A stretch of 8,669 bases of DNA, from positions 1 to 8,669 of the forward strand of contig VXRI01000421.1 in NCBI GenBank assembly GCA_009838595.1. The letters are read 5' to 3'. Numbering within the stretch: position 1 is the stretch's first letter; each line of letters opens with the position of its first letter. Positions 1 through 5,316 of this stretch are shown here, in pieces. The notes beneath the pieces are model-generated. The model saw nothing but the letters and a program-made list of their open reading frames with translations, was not told where the DNA came from and did not search any database. The position numbers and the translations under genes were made by a program. This DNA comes from Chloroflexota bacterium. Its GTDB lineage: Bacteria > Chloroflexota > Dehalococcoidia > Lucifugimonadales > JADFKI01.

Positions 1-34
1 GGCGCATCCCCGTGGCTTTTTCAACTATGTCTTA

Positions 35-52
35 AACTAGCACCAATGGTTA
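35..52. repeat. Left copy of an 18-nt inverted repeat
   Basis: The 18 bases here, AACTAGCACCAATGGTTA, occur as an exact reverse complement at 8616-8633 near the other end of the window. The core ACCA-A-TGGT is itself a short palindrome, and the surrounding ACTA...TAGT extends the dyad imperfectly. The sequences outside the 18 bases do not match between the two copies. It could be a small dispersed repeat, a protein-binding dyad or the remnant end of a mobile element; the sequence does not decide. Confidence 0.6.
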
Positions 53-71
53 GTAGTCGGTTCTCAGCAAT

Positions 72-266
72 TAGGTTCTGCTGGCATTTGCTTCGTTCCC
101 GTGAAGCATGTCCTAGTGAAAACGGGGAGCGGAAATCTATTGCCGTATATCAGCGCCACATATATTGATTGCGACATCCCAAACCTACAGGATTCTCCTG
201 CCTGCACATTGGCAGGCGCTGCTTCCGCAGGAATGATGGGCTGAATGGAATTGTCAGCAGAACCTA
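72..266. mobile_element. MITE-like element, copy 1 (about 195 bp)
   Basis: The element is bounded by imperfect terminal inverted repeats. The left end, TAGGTTCTGCTGGCATTT (72-89), matches the reverse complement of the right end (249-266) at 16 of 18 positions. Both ends carry TA, as expected of elements that duplicate a TA target. Near the left end is the block GAAGCATGTCCTAGTGAAAA, flanked by CCCGT and ACGGGG arms that can pair, and this block is shared with copy 2. The right half has a further hairpin, GCCTGC-acattg-GCAGGC. There is no open reading frame of note inside, so it would be non-autonomous. It lies downstream of the HAD hydrolase gene. Confidence 0.65.
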
Positions 267-360
267 GTAGTCAGCCGTCAGTGGGACGGTTGGTTCAGCA
301 AAACGATCGCCAAGCCCCACCCTGTCATCTCTTTTACCCGTCCAGCCATGTCAGTCTTCC

Positions 361-1083
361 CTACACTCCCAACTTCACCGCAAGGTCGTTGAAGTCGGTG
401 GCGTACACGTCCAGCCAGTCTTCTCCGGTGGTGTCAACTTCCACATCCGGCCCGTGCTCGCCGGGGCGCGGAACGAATGCGGTTCGCAATCCCGCTTCGC
501 GCGCGGACTTCAGGTCGAACTTGTGCGCTGCGACCATCATCACTTGGTTGAAGGATAAGCCGAGCAAGTTCGCAGCGCCCTGATAGACTTTCGGGTCGCG
601 CTTGTACGCCTTGAACAGCTCTGCGGATAGGATGCAGTCCCACGGCAACCCGCCCCACTTCGCCATGTTCGTCAGAAGCGCGACATTGCCGTTGGAAAGC
701 GTGGATATGACATAGCCCTTCTTCAGGCGCGTGAGGCCCGGCGCGGAGTCTGGCCATGGGTCGAGACGATGCCACGCCTTATTGAAATCCTGCTTTTCGT
801 CCTCAGACAGCCCGGTGATGTTGAACTCTACGAGCAGGTCATCGAGAATCATGCGGTGCAGGGTGTCTATATTCGTCCACGGCAGCTCGCCGGTGCGGAC
901 GCGCTCCATAGACGGCCCGTATCCGCCGCGCCACTTGTCTGCGAACACCGCCCAATCGACATCTACGCCTTTCGCCTTAGACAGCTTAACGCCCTCGCGG
1001 ATAATGCTGCTGCGCCAGTCCACTACCGTGCCGAACACGTCGAATGTGAGCGCCTTCACCTGTGTGATGTCAAAGTCAGTCAT
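361..1083 (-). CDS. Haloacid dehalogenase-like hydrolase, type II (L-2-haloacid dehalogenase family)
   Basis: A cytoplasmic 240-residue HAD-superfamily hydrolase, the usual length for type II 2-haloacid dehalogenases, which replace the halogen of short 2-haloacids with hydroxyl via an aspartyl-ester intermediate. Motif I is FDVFGTVVDW with the expected nucleophile D15. R52 in FADKWRGGY sits where the family has its substrate/halide arginine. Motif II is STLSNGN (S130, N131), the motif III lysine is K161 in AYKRDPKVY, and motif IV is MVAAHKFDLKSA with D190. The AAH in motif IV replaces the S-x-N of characterised L-DEX enzymes, a variant common in uncharacterised members, so the true substrate may not be a haloacid; a phosphatase or phosphonatase-like role is possible. 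The ATG at 1083 has an AGGAGG 12 nt upstream, slightly long spacing. The gene appears to stand alone and is divergent from the riboswitch-symporter unit, with MITE-like copy 2 in its upstream region. Confidence 0.88.
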   Translation of the reverse strand: MTDFDITQVKALTFDVFGTVVDWRSSIIREGVKLSKAKGVDVDWAVFADKWRGGYGPSMERVRTGELPWTNIDTLHRMILDDLLVEFNITGLSEDEKQDFNKAWHRLDPWPDSAPGLTRLKKGYVISTLSNGNVALLTNMAKWGGLPWDCILSAELFKAYKRDPKVYQGAANLLGLSFNQVMMVAAHKFDLKSAREAGLRTAFVPRPGEHGPDVEVDTTGEDWLDVYATDFNDLAVKLGV

Positions 1084-1120
1084 ATGGGAATTGAGCCTCC
1101 TGCTTGTTTGTTGTGAGTGC

Positions 1121-1282
1121 TAGGTTCTGTTGACATTTGCGATACTCCCGTGAAGCATGTCCTCGTGAAAACGGGGAACTCAGAACTCACAATGTAGCCA
1201 ATTTTTTGTTTCATTGACACCGTTTGCAAAGCATTAGATTCCTGCTTTCGCGGGTGTAATTGTGAAATGTCAGCAGAACCTA
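1121..1282. mobile_element. MITE-like element, copy 2 (about 162 bp)
   Basis: This is the best-preserved copy. Its terminal inverted repeats TAGGTTCTGTTGACATTT (1121-1138) and the reverse complement of 1265-1282 match at 17 of 18 positions. The internal block GAAGCATGTCCTCGTGAAAA is nearly identical to copy 1, again between CCCGT and ACGGGG arms. The right half has a CCTGCTTTCGCGGG-type hairpin. No coding capacity is visible. It sits 38 nt upstream of the HAD start codon, so it could supply or disrupt that gene's promoter, and it also separates that gene from the riboswitch leader. Confidence 0.7.
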
Positions 1283-1283
1283 G

Positions 1284-1425
1284 TTCTATAGCACCAGAAT
1301 GTTACGGGGATGCGTGTAGGCTGTCAAACGAAGGGACGGCAAAATCAACATTGACGGGCAGGATGGAACGGGTGGGGCTGGACGAAGGCAAAATGTTATG
1401 TTAATGTACGCGCTGACAAGTTAAT
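1284..1425 (+). other. Non-coding stretch upstream of the riboswitch
   Basis: No gene is visible between the MITE-like element and the TPP aptamer. The promoter for the riboswitch transcript must lie here or in the element. An AT-rich patch around 1391-1405 (TATGTT at 1397-1402) is a possible -10 box, but no acceptable -35 hexamer stands at the right distance, so I do not call a promoter. A short ggcaggatgga sequence near 1357 resembles the dispersed AGGATGG repeats found elsewhere in the window. Confidence 0.35.
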
Positions 1426-1524
1426 TGGCGCACGGGGGGAGCTTGGTTTGCCAGGCTGAGAGGCTCCGATTTTTTGGAGCGACCCCAATAACCTGATCTG
1501 GGTAATTCCAGCGTAGGGATGTTG
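1426..1524 (+). ncRNA. TPP riboswitch aptamer (THI element)
   Basis: The conserved THI-box landmarks occur in order. A G-run (P2 left arm, 1434-1439) is followed by a P3 stem GCTTGG/CCAGGC with CTGAGAGG at 1456-1463. An extra stem GGCTCC/GGAGC with a T-rich loop (the optional P3a) and GACCCC (P2 right arm) come next. The near-invariant CCTGATCTGGGTAATTCCAG and CGTAGGGA (1492-1519) then form P4/P5. One base differs from the common GGTAATACCAG. The aptamer binds thiamin pyrophosphate, and the terminator that follows suggests transcriptional OFF control of the downstream symporter. The P1 closing helix is weak as I read it, so the outer boundaries are approximate. Confidence 0.95.
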
Positions 1525-1545
1525 GTTCTCTTATAATTCAGCAAG

Positions 1546-1578
1546 GCTGCCCCCAGATGTTGAGGGGCGGCTTTTTTT
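1546..1578 (+). terminator. Intrinsic terminator of the TPP riboswitch
   Basis: The arms GCTGCCCC (1546-1553) and GGGGCGGC (1564-1571) form an 8-bp GC-rich stem with one G-U pair and a 10-nt loop, followed at once by seven T residues (1572-1578). It lies 27 nt past the conserved aptamer core and 58 nt before the symporter start codon, the standard arrangement for premature termination when TPP is bound. I did not resolve a convincing antiterminator pairing by eye. Confidence 0.88.
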
Positions 1579-1636
1579 GCCCTCCGCATCTTCTTCTTTC
1601 CGCATGCGCCGCACACGCATGAGGGAGGACATTACC

Positions 1637-3112
1637 ATGCTGGGCACGACCGTCGGGCTGGCAACGCTGATTATCGTTGGCGTGGCATTTCTGATTTTGG
1701 GCATCGCGCGTATCGGACGACGCAGGCAGAGCGTCGAGGACTATACTATTTCGCGCAATCATGCGCCGACGAATGTGGGCATCGCAACCCTCGTCGCGTC
1801 CATGTTTGGCACTTGGGTGCTGATGAGCCCGGGCGAGACCGGAGCGAACTTCGGCATCGTCGCACTGATAGGCTACGCGCTCGGCATGGCGGGCATCCCC
1901 GTGATGTTCATGTTCGTGGGCCCCCGTATCCGCGAGCTTATGCCGAATGGACACTCGGTAACCGAGTATGTTCGCCACAGGTTCGGCGCCGCGCCGTTCA
2001 TTTCCATCGCGGTCGTCATTATCTTCGTGATGGGCATATTCATCGCGGCGGAGATGACGGCTATCACCACGGCGGTTACTATTCTCACGGGTACGCCCGC
2101 GCTGGCGACCGCGCTGGGCGTGGGCGTCGTGGTGGTGATATACACGGCATACGGCGGGCTGCGCGCGTCGATTTTCACCGACACGATTCAGTTCTGGGTG
2201 CTGATGCCCGCGCTGCTGCTCATCGTGATAGTCGCCGCCGTGCTGATTGGCGATAGCGGCGCGTGGAGCAACGCAGGCGCGACGGGTTTGCTCGCGTTCA
2301 ATTCGGGTGGCAGCTACTACTTCGGCATCGTACTCATCATCGGCATCGTCGCGTCCAACGCCTTCCACCCGGGCATGTGGCAGCGCGTCTATACGGTCAA
2401 AGACCAGCAGGCTCTGAACCGCAGCCTATGGACAGCCGCGGCGATTTCAATACCTATCACATTCTTGATGGGCGTGGCAGGAATCGCGGCGGTGGCGAAT
2501 GGGTCGGTCGCGCCATTCCAGTATCCTGAGGTTGCGGCGGCGCTGTTCGCGTTGGGCAGTGACATATTCCCGATATGGATGCACTTCCTCATGCTCATCT
2601 GCGCGCTAATGCTCGCCATGAGCACGCTCGACACGCTGATGAACGGACTCGCTAGTAATGTAGCGTCCGACCTCGCGGATACGCACATCAGCACCGAGGG
2701 CAACGCGCTGATGTGGACGGCGCGCATAGTCACTGTGTTGGTGGCGATACCGGCGATATTCGTGGCGGCGCAGGGGTTCAGCGTGCTGTACGTGTTCCTG
2801 ATTGCGGACCTGCTCGGCGCGGCGATAGCGGTGCCGATGCTGATAGGGCTGTATTCGCGGCGCATGCCTGGCTGGGGCGTGCTGCTCGCCGGCGGCGTGG
2901 GTATTGTCGTGGGCGCGCTATACTACCCGATGCCGGACTTGCTGTCGCCATGGGCGCTCACCACGCCGTTCGGCACGCAGATGTTCTTCGCCTTCGCATC
3001 CGCGCTGGTTGTGTCATCGGTGATAAGCGTAGTGGTGATACTGCTGCGCCAACCCGCGCAAGACTACAATTTCGCAAGGCTGAGACAAGAAGTGGAACTG
3101 ATCGAGGGGTAA
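1637..3112 (+). CDS. Sodium:solute symporter, predicted thiamin or thiamin-pyrimidine (HMP) transporter
   Basis: A 491-residue inner-membrane protein of the sodium:solute symporter (SSS) family. It has many hydrophobic helices spread along its length, consistent with the family's usual 13 membrane segments. The family signature YTAYGGLRASIFTDTIQ is at residues 169-185. The helix AMSTLDTLMNGLASNVASDL at 327-346 matches the conserved TM8 region that carries the Ser/Thr of the sodium site (S329, T330). The ATG at 1637 is chosen because GGGAGGA stands 7 nt before it; an in-frame TTG at 1577 would lie inside the terminator T-run and lacks such a site. The TPP riboswitch immediately upstream is the main clue to substrate. 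SSS proteins behind TPP riboswitches, called thiV in the literature, are predicted to import thiamin or its hydroxymethylpyrimidine precursor. A pantothenate or proline role, known for relatives, is much less likely given the control element. It appears monocistronic, since the next gene is convergent. Confidence 0.9.
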   Translation: MLGTTVGLATLIIVGVAFLILGIARIGRRRQSVEDYTISRNHAPTNVGIATLVASMFGTWVLMSPGETGANFGIVALIGYALGMAGIPVMFMFVGPRIRELMPNGHSVTEYVRHRFGAAPFISIAVVIIFVMGIFIAAEMTAITTAVTILTGTPALATALGVGVVVVIYTAYGGLRASIFTDTIQFWVLMPALLLIVIVAAVLIGDSGAWSNAGATGLLAFNSGGSYYFGIVLIIGIVASNAFHPGMWQRVYTVKDQQALNRSLWTAAAISIPITFLMGVAGIAAVANGSVAPFQYPEVAAALFALGSDIFPIWMHFLMLICALMLAMSTLDTLMNGLASNVASDLADTHISTEGNALMWTARIVTVLVAIPAIFVAAQGFSVLYVFLIADLLGAAIAVPMLIGLYSRRMPGWGVLLAGGVGIVVGALYYPMPDLLSPWALTTPFGTQMFFAFASALVVSSVISVVVILLRQPAQDYNFARLRQEVELIEG

Positions 3113-3116
3113 GTGG

Positions 3117-3292
3117 TTAGATTCCGTTGACATTTCACCATTACATCCCGCCATTGCTGCGAAGCATGTCCTTGCGAAGCAGGAAGCAGGAATCCAGTGT
3201 TTGCAAGCAGCGTTAATGAGACAAAATGGCTACGTTTTGAGATTCTGGATTCCCGATTTCACGGGAATAACACAAATGTCAGCACGCCCTAG
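3117..3292. mobile_element. MITE-like element, copy 3, diverged (about 176 bp)
   Basis: The left end TTAGATTCCGTTGACATTT and the right end AAATGTCAGCACGCCCTAG are degenerate versions of the terminal inverted repeats in the other two copies. The internal landmark GAAGCATGTCCTTGCGAA is shared with them. An additional perfect inverted pair GGAATCCAG (3189-3197) and CTGGATTCC (3245-3253), plus TTCCCGatttcaCGGGAA, can fold into long hairpins. It begins four bases after the symporter stop codon, so the fold may serve as that transcript's 3' end. Confidence 0.55.
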
Positions 3293-3328
3293 ACAGAATG
3301 GAGCGGATGGATAGGATGGATTGCAGCT
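3293..3328. repeat. AGGATGG-type intergenic repeat
   Basis: The stretch contains repeated GGATGGA-type words (GCGGATGGATAGGATGGATT) directly following the third MITE-like copy. It belongs with the similar sequences near 4187, 6331, 6813 and 7266, all of which are intergenic. No protein or RNA function can be assigned. Confidence 0.4.
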
Positions 3329-3375
3329 AGACCCACATTGATGGTGGGAGGGGAACTTATTTTGCCCTCATCCTT

Positions 3376-3402
3376 ACCTTCCTCCCTGAGTGGGAAGGGA
3401 CT
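3376..3402. terminator. Possible bidirectional terminator or REP-like hairpin between convergent genes
   Basis: CCTTCC and GGAAGG arms, with an inner TCCC-TGAGT-GGGA alternative, can form a hairpin between the ends of the symporter (plus) and the coiled-coil gene (minus, stop at 3410). There is no clean T-run on either side, so termination is uncertain. Sequences of this CTCCCTGAGTGGGA style are frequent dispersed repeats in bacteria. Confidence 0.3.
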
Positions 3403-3409
3403 TCTGGGG

Positions 3410-4114
3410 CTAGGCAAGCGTTTGGGTCATCATGAGCGTTACGCCGCGCTCAGCAGCTTCCCGCTCTAGTGAGGCGTTCGGCGTAATATAGTACAGCAAC
3501 GGATGCGCATCGCTGTCAGGGAATAACCTGCGGATTAGGTTTGCGCTGTTACACACTTTATCGATGTCTCTTCGCGAGATTGAGTATGTCGCCTCGATGG
3601 CGGCGTACACTGGGCTATCGTCGCCGACTCTGCGTCCCCTTACTATCATATCCGTATCGATTAGCCGCGTGTATTCGGAATTGCTGATAGTGCCGTCAGA
3701 CAAGGCTGCGTACATCGCGGAGTTGAACTCGGCAGAGTTGTCGTCGCGCTCGGCAGCCCGCATACGCTCGCCATCATACATTTGCAAGTGAGTTGCAGTT
3801 AGTGCGATACCGCGATTGTGGAGCTTGTTTTCTAGGCTTACGCCCTTCAACTCGCCCATATCGTCCTTGAGGGTCTTCACATCGGACTTGAGAGTATTCA
3901 CATCGGACTTGAGGACACTCACATCGGACTTAATCTCCACAATGTCGTTCTCGATACGGTCAAGGCGTTTATCAGTGACTTTCGTGTACTCGGCGAAGCG
4001 CTGAGGCAGGGCGAGTAATTCTTCTGTAAGCAGAAGCTTACGAAGTTCTTCGCGCCATTCCGGATGCTCCACCAGTATCTTGTGCAAGTCGTAGATTGAG
4101 TTGATAGTCGTCAT
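3410..4114 (-). CDS. Coiled-coil protein with a PD-(D/E)XK nuclease-like C-terminal region
   Basis: A soluble 234-residue protein. Residues 1-45 are helical with the family-like WREELRKLLLTEELLALPQRF. Residues 45-92 form a coiled coil with near-perfect heptads (IKSDVSVLKSDVNTLKSDVKTL). The C-terminal part (about 145-234) has DMIVRGRR, VYAAIEATYSISRRDIDKV and a final beta-like LLYYITP/GVTLMM pattern. I recognise this as an uncharacterised family in which the tail resembles a restriction-endonuclease fold. The usual E-x-K is here E174-A-T, so the catalytic lysine is absent at that place and activity is doubtful. ATG 4114 is preferred over ATG 4135: AGGAG lies 7 nt upstream of it, and the upstream ATG overlaps a TATAAT box. 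The gene is alone on its strand with convergent and divergent neighbours. Function is unknown. Confidence 0.75.
   Translation of the reverse strand: MTTINSIYDLHKILVEHPEWREELRKLLLTEELLALPQRFAEYTKVTDKRLDRIENDIVEIKSDVSVLKSDVNTLKSDVKTLKDDMGELKGVSLENKLHNRGIALTATHLQMYDGERMRAAERDDNSAEFNSAMYAALSDGTISNSEYTRLIDTDMIVRGRRVGDDSPVYAAIEATYSISRRDIDKVCNSANLIRRLFPDSDAHPLLYYITPNASLEREAAERGVTLMMTQTLA
3877..3934. repeat. 21-bp tandem repeat encoding coiled-coil heptads
   Basis: The word TCACATCGGACTT recurs at 3877, 3898 and 3919, exactly 21 bp apart, with a further degenerate unit just before 3877. On the minus strand each unit encodes a heptad of the form KSDVxxL. The nucleotide identity between units suggests recent duplication by slippage, so the coiled-coil length may vary between strains. 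Confidence 0.7.
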
Positions 4115-4133
4115 ATCCGCTCTCCTGCCTCCC

Positions 4134-4139
4134 ATTATA
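4134..4139 (-). promoter_or_regulatory. Candidate -10 box for the coiled-coil protein gene
   Basis: Reading the minus strand, a perfect TATAAT lies 19 nt before the chosen ATG at 4114. This would give a short leader containing the AGGAG ribosome site. No good -35 hexamer is seen 16-18 nt further upstream, so the call rests on the -10 alone. Confidence 0.35.
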
Positions 4140-4183
4140 CCCTAAAGGCAACATGAAGGAAGAAGGGAGACACACCTCAGATA

Positions 4184-4213
4184 CTATCCCATCTCCTGTC
4201 CATCCTGTCCAGC
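4184..4213. repeat. ATCCTGTCC-type intergenic repeat
   Basis: CCATCTCCTGTCCATCCTGT followed by CCAGC is the reverse-strand form of the AGGATGGACAGG repeat seen at several other gaps in the window. It lies between the start of the coiled-coil gene and the end of the PAP2 gene. Confidence 0.45.
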
Positions 4214-4229
4214 GATGTTTAACCCTGAT

Positions 4230-4817
4230 TCATGCGATGGCGAAGAGGCGGGCTACCTTTATTACGGCTACTAGCAGGGGCATTAGCAGGTTGCGGATGC
4301 GAAGGGTTAGGGGGGTTATGATTAGCGCTATGGCTATACCGCCTAGGATGTCTGCGGGGTAGTGGACGCCGACGTAAATTCGCGAGAAGCCGTACACCGC
4401 CGCGGCGACGAATAATACAATGCCCAAGTGCCGGTTGATGCACCAGACGCCGGCGGCTATGGCGAACGCGACAGCGGCGCTGTTCGATGGGAACGACGAG
4501 TCGGTGGGCATGTAGAACAGCAGACTGACATCATCCAAGCCGTCGAACGGGCGGGGGCGGAAGAACAGCGCGTTGCAGATGAATACGACCAGGCTGGACA
4601 ATGCCATCGCCGTCAGTGCGGTGAACATGCCTATCTGATGGCGCATCCGCTCGCGATCGTCGCTGCCCACGAACCAGAGCGCGACCAGCGTTAAGCCCAT
4701 GCCCACCGGTACGAGGTAGTCGCTGGCGAGACGGCTCATCATCGCGTCGATGACGGGCGCATGCCCTACCAGCGCGTTTATCCAGAGAAATAGCGCTTTA
4801 TCTGCGTCCGCCAGCAT
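4230..4817 (-). CDS. PAP2-superfamily (type 2 phosphatidic acid phosphatase-like) membrane protein with altered active site
   Basis: A 195-residue integral membrane protein of the PAP2 family, which includes undecaprenyl-diphosphatases of the BcrC/YbjG type and lipid phosphatases acting at the outer face of the membrane. Hydrophobic helices lie at about 35-50, 63-83, 114-126, 131-148, 157-169 and 177-193. The signature has three parts. Motif I is NALFFRPRP (N82 in place of the lysine of K-x6-RP; R89, P90 kept). Motif II is FPSNSAAVAFA (P110, S111), where the usual PS-x-H histidine is S113. Motif III, SRIYVGVHYPAD (S145, R146, H152, D156), is intact. The nucleophile H152 is thus present but the general acid histidine is missing. 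ATG 4817 is chosen for its GGGA site; an in-frame TTG at 4868 would give 212 residues. It overlaps the upstream membrane protein by 40 nt, pointing to translational coupling in an operon behind ilvE. Confidence 0.82.
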   Translation of the reverse strand: MLADADKALFLWINALVGHAPVIDAMMSRLASDYLVPVGMGLTLVALWFVGSDDRERMRHQIGMFTALTAMALSSLVVFICNALFFRPRPFDGLDDVSLLFYMPTDSSFPSNSAAVAFAIAAGVWCINRHLGIVLFVAAAVYGFSRIYVGVHYPADILGGIAIALIITPLTLRIRNLLMPLLVAVIKVARLFAIA

Positions 4818-5302
4818 CTCGCGTCCCTGTACCAGTAGCGGTAATTTTGCGTCATCGCTTGCCACCAACTGCCATATTGCAGCGCCCCAAGACCGGGAAG
4901 CGGTGCATCTGCCACAGCATGTGTCGTATTACCAACGGGCCGAGCATAGTCAGCGTTCTGCGCATCGCCCGATTGCCGCGCATCACAGTTGCGGCGCAGG
5001 CGCTTGTTTAGGGGAGATGTTAGAGCGCAGGTTAGTATGCCGGCGGCGGCTACGGCTAAAAAGAAGAGGATGCCTTGCTGATTGGAGTCTAAGCCACCTT
5101 CGTAGTCGTTGATGTTGCGCTCGGCCACGGCGAAGAACCATACAATTGCGCCTATCGCAAGGGCGATGCCAAGCGTACGGGCAATTCGGGGATGCATGAA
5201 TACTAGCAGCCCGCGCAAACCGCCGATTGACGCCGCAGCCTGTATCACGCCCAGGCTCGCGACGAACACCATTATGAAGTAATCGGCGGCGAATGATATC
5301 AT
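4778..5302 (-). CDS. Small membrane protein of unknown function
   Basis: A 174-residue protein with about three membrane segments (roughly residues 8-35, 41-60 and 76-96). The loop NINDYEGGLDSNQQG lies between the second and third, and a hydrophilic tail (97-174) ends in aromatic-rich GSWWQAM and NYRYWYRD motifs. I do not recognise the family. The start is uncertain: ATG 5302 lies 14 nt after the ilvE stop but has only a weak ribosome site, while GTG 5341 or TTG 5344 in frame would overlap ilvE. Its last 40 nt overlap the preferred PAP2 start. Placement between ilvE and PAP2 on the same strand implies co-transcription rather than a shared pathway with branched-chain amino acids. Confidence 0.65.
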   Translation of the reverse strand: MISFAADYFIMVFVASLGVIQAAASIGGLRGLLVFMHPRIARTLGIALAIGAIVWFFAVAERNINDYEGGLDSNQQGILFFLAVAAAGILTCALTSPLNKRLRRNCDARQSGDAQNADYARPVGNTTHAVADAPLPGLGALQYGSWWQAMTQNYRYWYRDARCWRTQIKRYFSG

Positions 5303-5316
5303 CGACGACTTGGCGG

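Noticed and set aside
1..40. Possible tail of an upstream gene (short open frames ending near 35 or 40)
   Set aside because: Only about a dozen codons are available, with more than one possible frame and no recognisable sequence.
273..291. Hairpin CCGTC-AGTGG-GACGG downstream of the HAD gene as a terminator
   Set aside because: The stem is only five base pairs and there is no T-run on the minus strand.
1577..1636. TTG start for the symporter, 20 codons upstream
   Set aside because: It lies inside the terminator T-run and encodes a basic, serine-rich stretch; the ATG at 1637 has a good ribosome site.
1538..2368. Minus-strand open frame of 276 residues opposite the symporter
   Set aside because: Its composition (many H, R, D, A) is typical of the antisense of a GC-rich membrane protein gene, and it runs across the riboswitch terminator.
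3877..3934. CRISPR-like spacing of a repeated word
   Set aside because: The repeats are 21 bp apart with no unique spacers, and they encode coiled-coil heptads in frame.
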